Below, piece by piece: positions 1 to 7,929 of a stretch of 64,000 nucleotides of DNA (the first letter of the stretch is position 1; each line of letters starts with the position of its first letter). The stretch spans positions 1,851,871-1,915,870 of the forward strand of contig NZ_CP136574.1 of NCBI RefSeq assembly GCF_035195345.1, in the 5' to 3' direction. The translations under genes were made by a program, and so were the position numbers. The notes beneath the pieces are model-generated. The model had not been told where the DNA came from. It saw only the letters and a list, made by a program, of their open reading frames with translations, and ran no database searches. The stretch is from Flavobacterium sp. Lineage in GTDB: Bacteria; Bacteroidota; Bacteroidia; Flavobacteriales; Flavobacteriaceae.

Positions 1-269
1 CTCAATCCTTTGAAAAAAGTTAGCATATTGAAAGCTACTCCGAAAAACGCAGCAGCAACAATGCGAGGAAAATCTTCTTTGGCGATTTTTTCTTTGGGTC
101 CGAAAAAGGATATCAACCAAAATAAAATCACCGAACCACCAACACGCATGACAATAAATCCGAAAGCATCAACGTATTTAGGCATAACATCTTTAGCAAT
201 CGTAAAGGTTACGCCGTAAATGATGGAAACTAAGGTAGCGGCAAATAAAGCCCAACTTCTTTTAGACAC
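1..269 (-). CDS. DMT/EamA-family transporter, N-terminal part (cut by window edge)
   Basis: This is the first ~89 codons of an inner-membrane protein that runs off the left edge. The reverse-strand reading opens VSKRSWALFAATLVSIIYGV and has three hydrophobic segments (about residues 6-25, 34-53, 70-88). Small-residue-rich helices starting immediately at the N-terminus are typical of EamA/DMT exporters with 10 TM segments. The only start available is GTG at 269, because an in-frame stop lies a few codons upstream. That GTG overlaps the last codons of the ArsC-like gene, which suggests translational coupling. The substrate cannot be predicted. Confidence 0.7.
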   Translation of the reverse strand, partial: MSKRSWALFAATLVSIIYGVTFTIAKDVMPKYVDAFGFIVMRVGGSVILFWLISFFGPKEKIAKEDFPRIVAAAFFGVAFNMLTFFKGL

Positions 270-618
270 TTTGAAGAGCTTTCGTTAATTTAAGGACATT
301 GGGTTGCGTGTTCCCGATAAAAATTTCATTATTAAAAAGAATAACAGGACGACTCAAAAACGTGTAATGTTCTAAAAGATATTTTTTAAAATCGGCTTCA
401 GTTAGATTTTTATCTTTTAAACCTAACGATTTATACAATTGCGCTTTTTTGCTAAAAAGCGCTTCGTAACTTCCCGAAAGTTGGTACATTTCTTCCAAAT
501 CGCTTTCTGAAATTGGATTTTGACGAATGTCAATAAAGGTCAATTTATCAGAATTAGGTAACGATTTGATGATTTTTCGGCACGTATCGCACGAAGCCAA
601 GTAATATATTTTATTCAT
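262..618 (-). CDS. ArsC/Spx-family thioredoxin-fold protein
   Basis: A 118-residue protein of the arsenate reductase-like (ArsC/Spx/YffB) family. The N-terminus MNKIYYLASCDTCRK places a CxxC pair at residues 10 and 13 at the start of the first helix, and an Arg-Pro pair at 90-91 (SRPVILF) matches the conserved cis-Pro region. In this family the first Cys can act as a redox thiol or arsenate-reducing nucleophile. True arsenate reduction is not shown; no ars genes are nearby. The start at 618 is preferred over an upstream Met at 645, because a TAnnTTTG promoter element occupies 643-650. The gene overlaps the transporter that follows it. Confidence 0.75.
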   Translation of the reverse strand: MNKIYYLASCDTCRKIIKSLPNSDKLTFIDIRQNPISESDLEEMYQLSGSYEALFSKKAQLYKSLGLKDKNLTEADFKKYLLEHYTFLSRPVILFNNEIFIGNTQPNVLKLTKALQSV

Positions 619-642
619 TTTGATGTTTTTCAATTTCAGCCA

Positions 643-650
643 CAAAAATA
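643..650 (-). promoter_or_regulatory. Bacteroidota -7 promoter element (TATTTTTG) for the ArsC-like gene
   Basis: The reverse strand reads TATTTTTG, an exact match to TAnnTTTG, 25 bases before the ATG at 618. No clear -33 TTG is visible. It supports the shorter start of the ArsC-like gene. Confidence 0.5.
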
Positions 651-697
651 CAGTCTTTTGAATTCTAAAAATCAGTAATTTTATAAAAAAATAAATA

Positions 698-1153
698 ATG
701 GAAGCAACTTTTAGAATTTGGCAAACCAGCCGAGGATTGTATCAAAATTTTTTAGACAACTATTCGTTAGAACAACTCAATACCATTCCGGCAGGCATGA
801 GTAACAATTTGATTTGGAACATTGCACATGCTATTGTTTCACAGCAAAAATTGGTATACGCGTTATCAGGATTGCCAATGCATATTTCGGATTCCCTTTT
901 TGAGAAATACCAAAATGGTTCGCGTCCAGATGGAAAAACTACGCAAGCTGAAGTAGATGAAATTAAAAAATTGCTTTCAGAAATGGTAGAAAAAACCAAA
1001 TCCGATTTTGAATCAGGCGTTTTCAAAGAATTTAATCCGTATCAAACGAAAACAGGATTTCATTTAGGAACTTGGAAAGAAGCGATGGAGTTTAACAATT
1101 ATCATGAAGGAATTCATTTGGGAATTATGTTGCAAATCAAAAAATTCCTTTAA
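698..1153 (+). CDS. DinB-family putative metal-dependent protein
   Basis: A 151-residue protein of the DinB/YfiT four-helix-bundle superfamily. The three-His metal triad characteristic of the fold is visible as H44 (WNIAHAI) and H136/H140 (NNYHEGIH). Family members include thiol-dependent transferases and damage-inducible proteins; most bacterial copies have no assigned reaction. The C-terminus HLGIMLQIKKFL matches the usual final helix. It is followed after 30 bases by a trans-sulfuration enzyme with its own promoter, so co-transcription is not required. Family assignment is good; the specific role is unknown. Confidence 0.75.
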   Translation: MEATFRIWQTSRGLYQNFLDNYSLEQLNTIPAGMSNNLIWNIAHAIVSQQKLVYALSGLPMHISDSLFEKYQNGSRPDGKTTQAEVDEIKKLLSEMVEKTKSDFESGVFKEFNPYQTKTGFHLGTWKEAMEFNNYHEGIHLGIMLQIKKFL

Positions 1154-1159
1154 TCTTAT

Positions 1160-1167
1160 TACCTTTG
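1160..1167 (+). promoter_or_regulatory. -7 promoter element (TACCTTTG) for the trans-sulfuration gene
   Basis: TACCTTTG matches TAnnTTTG and ends 16 bases before the ATG at 1184. No -33 TTG is obvious. Confidence 0.5.
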
Positions 1168-1183
1168 TAAAAAATTAATACAA

Positions 1184-2326
1184 ATGAAATTTAATACCAA
1201 AACGATACATGGTGGACAACATCATGAAAAAGTAACGGGAGCGGTAATGCCACCGGTATTTCAAACATCGACTTATGTGCAATCAAGTCCTGGAAAACCA
1301 GTCGGCGATTACGAATACAGTAGAGCAGCAAACCCAACAAGAACCGCTTTAGAAGATGCTTTAGCAAGTATCGAAAACGGAGCAAGAGGTTTGGCTTTTT
1401 CTTCTGGTTTAGCAGCAACCGATTGTTTGTTACGTATGTTCAAAGCAGGTGACGAAATCATTGCAATGGACGATTTATACGGTGGAACATACAGATTATT
1501 TACAAGATTATACAAAGACAGCGGTATCAAATTTCATTTTGTGGATATGAATGATTTGGAGAAATTCCAATCATTAATCAATGAAAACACAAAATTGGTT
1601 TGGGTAGAAACACCAACAAATCCATTAATGAAATTAGCAGATATTGCTGCGATTGCTCAAATCACTAAAAAGCATAATATTCTGTTTGCAGTTGATAATA
1701 CTTTCGCAACTCCCTATTTACAAAAACCATTGGATTTAGGTGCTGATATTGTAATGCATTCGGCGACAAAATATTTAGGAGGTCACTCAGATGTAATTGC
1801 GGGAGCTTTAATTATTAAAGATAAAGCGTTAGGCGAAGAATTACATTTTAAACAATTCGCAACAGGAGCTACCTTAGGACCAATGGATTCTTTCTTGGTT
1901 TTAAGAGGAATCAAAACATTGCATTTACGTGTACAACGTCATTGTGAAAATGGAGAAAAAGTAGCTGCATATTTAGATAATCATCCTTTAGTAGAAAGAG
2001 TTTTTTATCCTGGATTAACATCGCATCCATTTCATGAAATTGCTAAAAAGCAAATGAGTGGTTTTGGAGGAATGGTAACGTTTACTTTTAAATCTGGTAA
2101 AAAAGAAGATGCGATTAAATTCTTAGAAAATTTAAAAGTATTCACTTTAGCAGAATCATTAGGTGGCGTAGAATCGTTAGCAAATCATCCAGCTTTGATG
2201 ACACATGCTTCAATTCCTGAAGACAAAAGAAAAGAAGTTGGCATTTCAGATGATTTAGTTCGTTTGAGTGTTGGAGTTGAAGATATCGAAGATTTGTTAG
2301 CCGATTTGGAACAAGCTTTCAAGTAA
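1184..2326 (+). CDS. Cystathionine gamma-synthase/lyase-family PLP enzyme
   Basis: A 380-residue trans-sulfuration enzyme of the Cys/Met metabolism PLP family (fold type I). Such enzymes make or cleave cystathionine, linking cysteine, homocysteine and methionine. The PLP-binding lysine is K196 in HSATKYLGGHSD, the PLP-ring Asp is in VDNTFATPYLQ (about 170), and the Tyr/Arg pair that binds the neighbouring subunit's phosphate is in YEYSRAANPTR (about 43-53). Full length for the family. Sequence alone does not separate MetB (synthase) from gamma-lyase or O-acetylhomoserine sulfhydrylase, so no symbol is given. It has its own promoter and ends in a strong terminator. Confidence 0.88.
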   Translation: MKFNTKTIHGGQHHEKVTGAVMPPVFQTSTYVQSSPGKPVGDYEYSRAANPTRTALEDALASIENGARGLAFSSGLAATDCLLRMFKAGDEIIAMDDLYGGTYRLFTRLYKDSGIKFHFVDMNDLEKFQSLINENTKLVWVETPTNPLMKLADIAAIAQITKKHNILFAVDNTFATPYLQKPLDLGADIVMHSATKYLGGHSDVIAGALIIKDKALGEELHFKQFATGATLGPMDSFLVLRGIKTLHLRVQRHCENGEKVAAYLDNHPLVERVFYPGLTSHPFHEIAKKQMSGFGGMVTFTFKSGKKEDAIKFLENLKVFTLAESLGGVESLANHPALMTHASIPEDKRKEVGISDDLVRLSVGVEDIEDLLADLEQAFK

Positions 2327-2343
2327 TGGAAATAGTTATAAAT

Positions 2344-2377
2344 AAAAATCCCGATTCGTGAGAATTGGGATTTTTTT
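2344..2377. terminator. Bidirectional intrinsic terminator
   Basis: An inverted repeat ATCCCGATTC / GAATTGGGAT with one G-U pair has an A run on the left and seven T on the right. It lies between convergent genes and can serve both: the trans-sulfuration enzyme on plus and the outer-membrane protein on minus. Confidence 0.8.
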
Positions 2378-2393
2378 ATGTTGCAATATACTA

Positions 2394-3170
2394 TTAATTT
2401 AAATAATAAATATAGCCTACATGAAACCATAAGTTCCAGTCATTAGCTTTGTTTTCGGTATAAATTTTTGGATCAGGGTTTAAACCATCAACCCAGTCAG
2501 AATAATAGTATTGCCATCTTACTTCTGCAAATAAATCCGATAATTCTGTTAATTTATATCGTGTTCCAATACTCGATACTACCGACCAAGTACTTCCTCC
2601 TTCTTTTGACCATGCTCCATAATATTTTACAGGAGTTGATATAGGAGTGTCCATAGGACCAAGCTCTGAATATGTTCCGTTTTGGAAAAAAGAATAATGA
2701 GCTCCTAAAGCAATAAAAGGAGCCCAGCGACCTTTACTTGCCGTAAATTCTCTAATACTAAAAGGAAAATATTCTAATTGCATTCCAATATCAGTTACTT
2801 TAGCTTCACCTTTCATAGCTCTTAATTGAGCAGCAGTAGAAGAATTTTTGTTTACCCATTTTCCAAAATGTTTCAATTTTGTACTATTGTAAGATAATTC
2901 AGAACGAACTTTGAAATGGTCGTTAAAATAGGTTTTTGGGGCATAACAGTTACATTTTGCTCGATAAGCAAAATTCATGTAGTGTACTAATCCAATTCCT
3001 ATTCCTGTATTGCCTGCATTTGTTTCAAAATCATGCCTTACTCCAAAATCAGATTGCAAAGCAACTTCACCAATAAATGCTCCAACTTCGTGAGAGAAAC
3101 CAAATTGTGCATTCACGGACAAGTTTACTCCAAAAAGCAATATCAAGAGATATTTATTTTTTTTAGTCAT
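2394..3170 (-). CDS. Predicted outer-membrane beta-barrel protein
   Basis: A 258-residue exported protein of unknown function. The start MTKKNKYLLILLFGVNLS gives a signal peptide with probable cleavage at VNA-Q (about residue 21). The rest alternates polar and aromatic residues and ends WNLWFHVGYIYYLN, as in outer-membrane barrels. A loop CNCYAP near residue 80 carries two cysteines. It resembles a conserved Flavobacteriaceae family found beside gdhA (I recall the name THC0290_0291, not checked). An in-frame Met 16 codons upstream would spoil the signal peptide and lies before the promoter element at 3195, so the shorter start is used. Confidence 0.65.
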   Translation of the reverse strand: MTKKNKYLLILLFGVNLSVNAQFGFSHEVGAFIGEVALQSDFGVRHDFETNAGNTGIGIGLVHYMNFAYRAKCNCYAPKTYFNDHFKVRSELSYNSTKLKHFGKWVNKNSSTAAQLRAMKGEAKVTDIGMQLEYFPFSIREFTASKGRWAPFIALGAHYSFFQNGTYSELGPMDTPISTPVKYYGAWSKEGGSTWSVVSSIGTRYKLTELSDLFAEVRWQYYYSDWVDGLNPDPKIYTENKANDWNLWFHVGYIYYLN

Positions 3171-3194
3171 TACTAAAAATTTTCCATTATAGGA

Positions 3195-3202
3195 CAAATA
3201 TA
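3195..3202 (-). promoter_or_regulatory. -7 promoter element (TATATTTG) for the outer-membrane protein gene
   Basis: The reverse strand reads TATATTTG, 24 bases before the ATG at 3170. It fits TAnnTTTG and rules out the longer reading frame. Confidence 0.5.
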
Positions 3203-3297
3203 TAAAAACAAAAGGCACTTTTATTAAAGCCTTTTAATTTTTTTATAACAAAAATTATAATTTTTTATTAAAAATATAACAAGTAACTTTTATAATG

Positions 3298-3305
3298 TAT
3301 ATTTG
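3298..3305 (+). promoter_or_regulatory. -7 promoter element (TATATTTG) for gdhA
   Basis: TATATTTG matches TAnnTTTG, 81 bases before the gdhA start. This would give a leader of about 70 nt rich in A and T. No -33 TTG at the usual distance. Confidence 0.45.
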
Positions 3306-3386
3306 TCGACTTAAATTTTAGAAAATTATAATTTAAGAAAAATAACATATTTATTGAATTAGTTTATTTACAAGTTTTATAGAATA

Positions 3387-4730
3387 ATGGAACAAAAAAT
3401 CAATGATTTTATGGCTCTAATTGAAGCCAAAAATCCAAATGAGCCTGAATTTTTACAAGCAGTAAGAGAATTTGCTGAAACCGTAATGCCTTTTATTGCC
3501 AATGAAAAAAAGTATGATGGAAAAAATGTATTGTTAAGAATGGCTGAGCCAGAGCGTTCAGTTATTTTTAGAGTGCCTTGGGTAGATGATCAAGGCGAAA
3601 TTCAAGTTAATAGAGGATTTCGTATTCAAATGAATTCTGCAATTGGACCTTATAAAGGAGGTATTCGCTTCCACCAAACGGTAAATTTATCGGTGCTTAA
3701 GTTTTTAGCTTTTGAACAAGTATTTAAAAATAGTTTAACAACGCTTCCAATGGGAGGTGGTAAAGGAGGTTCTGATTTTGATCCACAGGGAAAATCAGAC
3801 GCTGAAGTTATGCGTTTTTGCCAATCATTTATGACAGAATTATGTCGTCATATTGGTCCAGATTTAGACGTTCCTGCTGGAGATATTGGCGTTGGTGCTA
3901 GAGAAATTGGTTACATGTTTGGTCAATATAAAAGAATTAGAAACGAATTTACAGGTGTTTTAACAGGTAAAGGATTGGCTTACGGGGGTTCGTTGATTCG
4001 TCCAGAAGCTACAGGTTACGGAGTTGTTTATTTTACACAACAAATGTTAAAAACAGTTGGACAAACTATTGAAGGTAAAACGGTAGCTATTTCTGGTTTT
4101 GGAAATGTAGCTTGGGGTGTAGCTTTAAAAGTGAATGAATTAGGCGGAAAATTAGTTACAATTTCTGGTCCTGATGGATATATTTATGATGCGGATGGAA
4201 TTTCTGGTGAAAAAATCGATTTCATGTTAGAAATGAGAGCAAGCGGAAATAACAGAGCGGAAAGTTATGCAGATAAATTCCCAAGTGCTGTTTTCCATAA
4301 AGGAAAAAGTCCATGGGAAGCTAAGGTAGATATCGCAATACCATGTGCGACTCAAAATGAATTAACTGAAGCAGATGCAATGAAATTAATTGCAAATGGT
4401 GTTTTATGTGTTACAGAAGCAGCTAACATGCCATGTACTTTAGACGCTATTAAACAATTTTTAGATGCAAAAGTATTATTCGCCCCTGGAAAAGCAGCTA
4501 ATGCTGGAGGTGTTGCAGCATCTGGTTTAGAAATGACACAAAACTCTATTCGTTTAAATTGGACGAGTGAAGAAGTAGATGCTCGATTAAAAGACATTAT
4601 GACTGGAATTCACAGTCAATGTAAAAAATACGGAACTGAAGAAGATGGTTATGTTAACTATGTTAAAGGAGCCAATATTGCTGGTTTTGTTAAAGTTGCA
4701 GATGCGATGTTAGCACAAGGAGTTGTGTAA
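3387..4730 (+). CDS. gdhA: Glutamate dehydrogenase, NADP-type
   Basis: A 447-residue hexameric-class glutamate dehydrogenase, which interconverts 2-oxoglutarate plus ammonia and glutamate. The substrate-binding and catalytic lysines are visible in IGPYKGGIRFH (K90) and LPMGGGKGGSDFDP (K126). A Rossmann dinucleotide fingerprint follows at about 235-245 (ISGFGNVAWG). Length and the N-terminal extension agree with the bacterial NADP-dependent small-subunit class, though coenzyme choice is inferred from similarity. It stands alone, with its own promoter and a perfect 12-bp terminator. The neighbouring outer-membrane protein is divergent. Confidence 0.95.
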   Translation: MEQKINDFMALIEAKNPNEPEFLQAVREFAETVMPFIANEKKYDGKNVLLRMAEPERSVIFRVPWVDDQGEIQVNRGFRIQMNSAIGPYKGGIRFHQTVNLSVLKFLAFEQVFKNSLTTLPMGGGKGGSDFDPQGKSDAEVMRFCQSFMTELCRHIGPDLDVPAGDIGVGAREIGYMFGQYKRIRNEFTGVLTGKGLAYGGSLIRPEATGYGVVYFTQQMLKTVGQTIEGKTVAISGFGNVAWGVALKVNELGGKLVTISGPDGYIYDADGISGEKIDFMLEMRASGNNRAESYADKFPSAVFHKGKSPWEAKVDIAIPCATQNELTEADAMKLIANGVLCVTEAANMPCTLDAIKQFLDAKVLFAPGKAANAGGVAASGLEMTQNSIRLNWTSEEVDARLKDIMTGIHSQCKKYGTEEDGYVNYVKGANIAGFVKVADAMLAQGVV

Positions 4731-4749
4731 AAAGCATTTTTTATAATTT

Positions 4750-4784
4750 AAAAGCTCTTTTGGTTTACTAAAAGAGCTTTTTTA
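4750..4784 (+). terminator. Intrinsic terminator after gdhA
   Basis: A perfect 12-bp inverted repeat AAAAGCTCTTTT / AAAAGAGCTTTT has an 8-base loop and is followed by T residues, 20 bases after the gdhA stop. Confidence 0.85.
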
Positions 4785-4825
4785 TTATCTGATTATATCA
4801 AAAACTAAAATTAATGCGTTTGTAG

Positions 4826-4833
4826 TATATTTG
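4826..4833 (+). promoter_or_regulatory. -7 promoter element (TATATTTG) for porZ-recO
   Basis: TATATTTG matches TAnnTTTG and ends 15 bases before the porZ ATG. Confidence 0.5.
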
Positions 4834-4848
4834 TATTAAATTCTCGTA

Positions 4849-7137
4849 ATGAAGATAAAAACACTCATATATATATTATTTGTTACTCAATTCTCTATAG
4901 GGCAACAGAGTAATCAGATGTGGAAAGGTTATTTTTCATATAATGAAATTGTTGACGTTGAATCAGCATCAAATGCAGTATTTGCTTCAACTCAAAATGC
5001 ACTTTTTTCACAAGTTATTGCGTCTTCTAACTTGAATATTTACAATTCAATTACTGGATTAAAACCTGATGTTATTTCTACAATTCATCATTCAGAGAGT
5101 TTTAATAAAACGTTTGTTGGAAATAAAAATGGATTAATTCTGATACAAAATCCTGATGGCTCAGTAACCACTAAAGTGGATGTAATTGAAGAAGTTCCTG
5201 TGCCGCCAAACAAAAAGAAGATCAATGATTTTTATGAGTTCAATGGTCGATTATATGTAGCAACGGATTATGGTATTTCTGTTATTGATGTAGCAACGTC
5301 AGAATTTATAACCACTTATTTTATTGGAACCGCAGGAGAAGAAACGGAAGTATTACAAACTACGGTCTTAAATAATGAAATCTATGCTGTTACAAGAAGT
5401 TTTGGCATAAGAAAAGCTAATATAAATAACCCAAATTTGTTCGATTTTAGCCAATGGCAAACTTTTGATACAAACTTTTGGTCTGGAATTGTAACATTTA
5501 ATAATCAATTGGTTGCTACCAATACTAATGCAAGGACCTACAGCTATAATGGAGCTTCGTTTCAGGAAATTTTGAATCACAATCAAATAGGGTTAAAACT
5601 AAAAACGAATGGTAATGAACTTATTATTACCACGCAAAACAACATTTATGTTTTAGGACAATCCTTTAACATTATGGCTCATATAACTCAAATCCCAGAT
5701 TTAAATGTAAAGTTTACAGCTGCTACCGTTGTGGATGAGTTTATATATATTGGAACTGAAAAGAATGGCTTGTTTTCTACCACTTTAACAAACCCAGCCG
5801 TTTTTACTGCCATGTCTCCAAATGGACCCCTTCAAAATTATGCTTTTAGAGTAAAAAAAGGTAAAAATAAACTTTGGATGGTGCATGGCGATTATTCACA
5901 ACAATTTAATCCGTATCCTCTAGACGAGTTAGGCATAAGTACTTATACTACTGATAATAGTTGGCAAGTATTGCCGTATCAAGATTTATTAGGAGCCAAA
6001 TCACTTTCGGATATTGCTATAAATCCATCAAGACCAAATGAAGTTTTTGTTACTTCTTATTTTTCAGGGATGTTAAAATTTCAAGGGGAAGAGGTAGAGT
6101 TGTTAAATAACACCAATACAGGGCCAAATGGTTTAGAGTCATTAGTTTTGTCGGGAAATCCATCATATATTGATATTCGAATCAATAGTCCTGCTTTTGA
6201 TAAAGAAGGAAATTTATGGGTTACTAATGGTCTTGTTGACAGAGGCATAAAAGTGTTGCGAGCTAACGGTCAATGGCAATCATTTGATTTAACAGGAATA
6301 ACAGCAAACTTAGCTACGGGAAGATATAATTCTATGGCTATTGATAAAAACAGTACCAAATGGATTGCCGCCTATAATGATGGTGTTGTAGCTTTTAATG
6401 AAAATTACAGCAATAAGTTCATTGTCATCAATCAAGAAAATGCTGATATTCCTGCTCCAGTTGTAAATTGTTTGGCTATTGACAACCGTAATCAATTATG
6501 GATTGGAACTATGGCGGGTTTACGAGTATTATCAAGTATAGATCGTTTTATTACTGAAACAGAACTTGATGTTTTTCCTATTATTATTCAAGAAGGAGAT
6601 TTAGCACAAGAATTATTTTATCAGCAACCTATTTTAGATATTGCAGTTGATGGTGCTAATAGAAAATGGGTTTCTATTGCCGATGGAGGAGTGTTTTTAG
6701 TATCATCTAATGGACAACAAACTCTTTATAGATTCGATAAAAGTAATTCGCCCTTGCCAAGTAATAACATTTTAGATATTGAAATTGATGGAGTTTCAGG
6801 AGAAGTATTTTTTGTAACTGATAAAGGAATGGTGTCGTTTTTAGGAACTTCAACCAAACCAAGTGATGGTCTTGGAGATGTTTATGTGTATCCAAATCCA
6901 GTTCGTCCTAACTTTGTAGGAACGGTCAAAATAAGCGGATTAACCGATAAGGCAAATATAAAAATTACCGACATAGAAGGAAATTTAGTATATGAAACTA
7001 CTTCTTCTGGAGGTACAATTGAATGGGATACCACAGCATTTGGAAAATACAAAGTGGCTTCTGGAGTTTACATGATTTTTGTAGCTTCTGAAGACGGATT
7101 AGATTCTACAGTTAAAAAGGTAATGATTGTCAGATAA
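4849..7137 (+). CDS. porZ: PorZ-like type IX secretion protein (two beta-propellers plus CTD)
   Basis: A 762-residue exported protein. In Porphyromonas, PorZ is a cell-surface part of the type IX secretion attachment complex that delivers anionic LPS to cargo proteins. The signal peptide is MKIKTLIYILFVTQFSIGQ. Repeated propeller blades occupy about residues 25-660 (for example LWVTNGLVDRGIKVL, QLWIGTMAGLRVL, KWVSIADGGVFLV). A C-terminal domain of about 80 residues starts at VYVYPNPVRP and ends in VYMIFVASEDG...KVMIVR, like a T9SS C-terminal signal that PorZ keeps uncleaved. The stop overlaps the recO ATG by one base. Symbol assigned from architecture and the porZ-recO pairing. Confidence 0.8.
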   Translation: MKIKTLIYILFVTQFSIGQQSNQMWKGYFSYNEIVDVESASNAVFASTQNALFSQVIASSNLNIYNSITGLKPDVISTIHHSESFNKTFVGNKNGLILIQNPDGSVTTKVDVIEEVPVPPNKKKINDFYEFNGRLYVATDYGISVIDVATSEFITTYFIGTAGEETEVLQTTVLNNEIYAVTRSFGIRKANINNPNLFDFSQWQTFDTNFWSGIVTFNNQLVATNTNARTYSYNGASFQEILNHNQIGLKLKTNGNELIITTQNNIYVLGQSFNIMAHITQIPDLNVKFTAATVVDEFIYIGTEKNGLFSTTLTNPAVFTAMSPNGPLQNYAFRVKKGKNKLWMVHGDYSQQFNPYPLDELGISTYTTDNSWQVLPYQDLLGAKSLSDIAINPSRPNEVFVTSYFSGMLKFQGEEVELLNNTNTGPNGLESLVLSGNPSYIDIRINSPAFDKEGNLWVTNGLVDRGIKVLRANGQWQSFDLTGITANLATGRYNSMAIDKNSTKWIAAYNDGVVAFNENYSNKFIVINQENADIPAPVVNCLAIDNRNQLWIGTMAGLRVLSSIDRFITETELDVFPIIIQEGDLAQELFYQQPILDIAVDGANRKWVSIADGGVFLVSSNGQQTLYRFDKSNSPLPSNNILDIEIDGVSGEVFFVTDKGMVSFLGTSTKPSDGLGDVYVYPNPVRPNFVGTVKISGLTDKANIKITDIEGNLVYETTSSGGTIEWDTTAFGKYKVASGVYMIFVASEDGLDSTVKKVMIVR

Positions 7138-7850
7138 TGCTCGTCAAAACTAAAGCCATCGTTCTTTCTTCCATAAAGTTTCAAGAAAAAAGCTTGATAG
7201 TCAAATGCTTTACCGAATCAGATGGTTTAAAAAGTTATTTTGTCCAAAGCGTCTATTCCAACAAAAAAGCCAATCAAAAAATCGCGTACTTTCAGCCATT
7301 AACCATGATTGAAATCGAAGCTAATCATAAGAATAAAGGCACACTCGAACATTTTAAAGAAATCCGATTAGCTCACAGCTATTATTCCATAAACACTGAT
7401 GTTGTCAAAAGCACTATCGTAATTTTTCTTTCCGAAATTTTGCATCACGCCATCAAAGAAGAAGAAAAAAACCAAAACTTATTCTCTTTTTTAGAAACGG
7501 CGCTTCTTTGGTTAGACACACACGATGAAATGGCTAATTTTCATCTCATTTTAATGATGGAAGTTACTAAATATTTAGGATTTTATCCCGATGTAACTGA
7601 AAAAGAGTTCGCTTTTTTTGACACGAAAGAAGGTTATTTCACCCCTTTTCAAAGTGTACATTCGTTAACCGAACACGAAACGCATTTGTTTAAAAAACTA
7701 TTAGAATTAAAATTTGATGCCGACCAAAAAGTATTTGCTGGAATTGAACGCCAAATATTATTAAAAATCCTTCTAGATTTCTACACTTTACATCTCGATG
7801 GTTTCAAAAAACCAAAATCGTTAGACGTTTTAAAAGAAGTTTTTTCCTAA
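7137..7850 (+). CDS. recO: DNA repair protein RecO
   Basis: A 237-residue RecO. RecO binds DNA and SSB, anneals complementary strands and, with RecR, loads RecA at gaps. The N-terminal OB-fold is seen as MLVKTKAIVLSSIKFQEKSL followed by FTESDGLKSYFVQSV; the rest is helical. The length is normal (about 240). No zinc-finger cysteines are present, unlike Deinococcus-type RecO. The ATG overlaps the porZ stop codon (TAATG), so translation is probably coupled to the secretion gene. No terminator follows; a short tandem repeat lies downstream. Confidence 0.88.
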   Translation: MLVKTKAIVLSSIKFQEKSLIVKCFTESDGLKSYFVQSVYSNKKANQKIAYFQPLTMIEIEANHKNKGTLEHFKEIRLAHSYYSINTDVVKSTIVIFLSEILHHAIKEEEKNQNLFSFLETALLWLDTHDEMANFHLILMMEVTKYLGFYPDVTEKEFAFFDTKEGYFTPFQSVHSLTEHETHLFKKLLELKFDADQKVFAGIERQILLKILLDFYTLHLDGFKKPKSLDVLKEVFS

Positions 7851-7857
7851 CGCTTAA

Positions 7858-7889
7858 CTTTTGCCTTTTACCTTTTGCCTTTTACCTTT
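7858..7889 (+). repeat. Short tandem repeat, 14-bp unit
   Basis: The unit CTTTTGCCTTTTAC occurs twice in direct succession plus a partial third copy, between recO and ileS. It is low-complexity spacer DNA, probably prone to slippage. Confidence 0.85.
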
Positions 7890-7896
7890 AAATCAT

Positions 7897-7904
7897 TACT
7901 TTCG
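7897..7904 (+). promoter_or_regulatory. Possible -7 promoter element (TACTTTCG) for ileS
   Basis: TACTTTCG is one base off TAnnTTTG and lies 25 bases before the ileS ATG. Confidence 0.4.
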
Positions 7905-7929
7905 CAAATTGATTTAAGAAAGCGACAAA

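Noticed and set aside
10..219. A 69-codon plus-strand frame at the left edge
   Set aside because: It lies opposite a clear EamA-type transporter reading and has no family features; judged a shadow.
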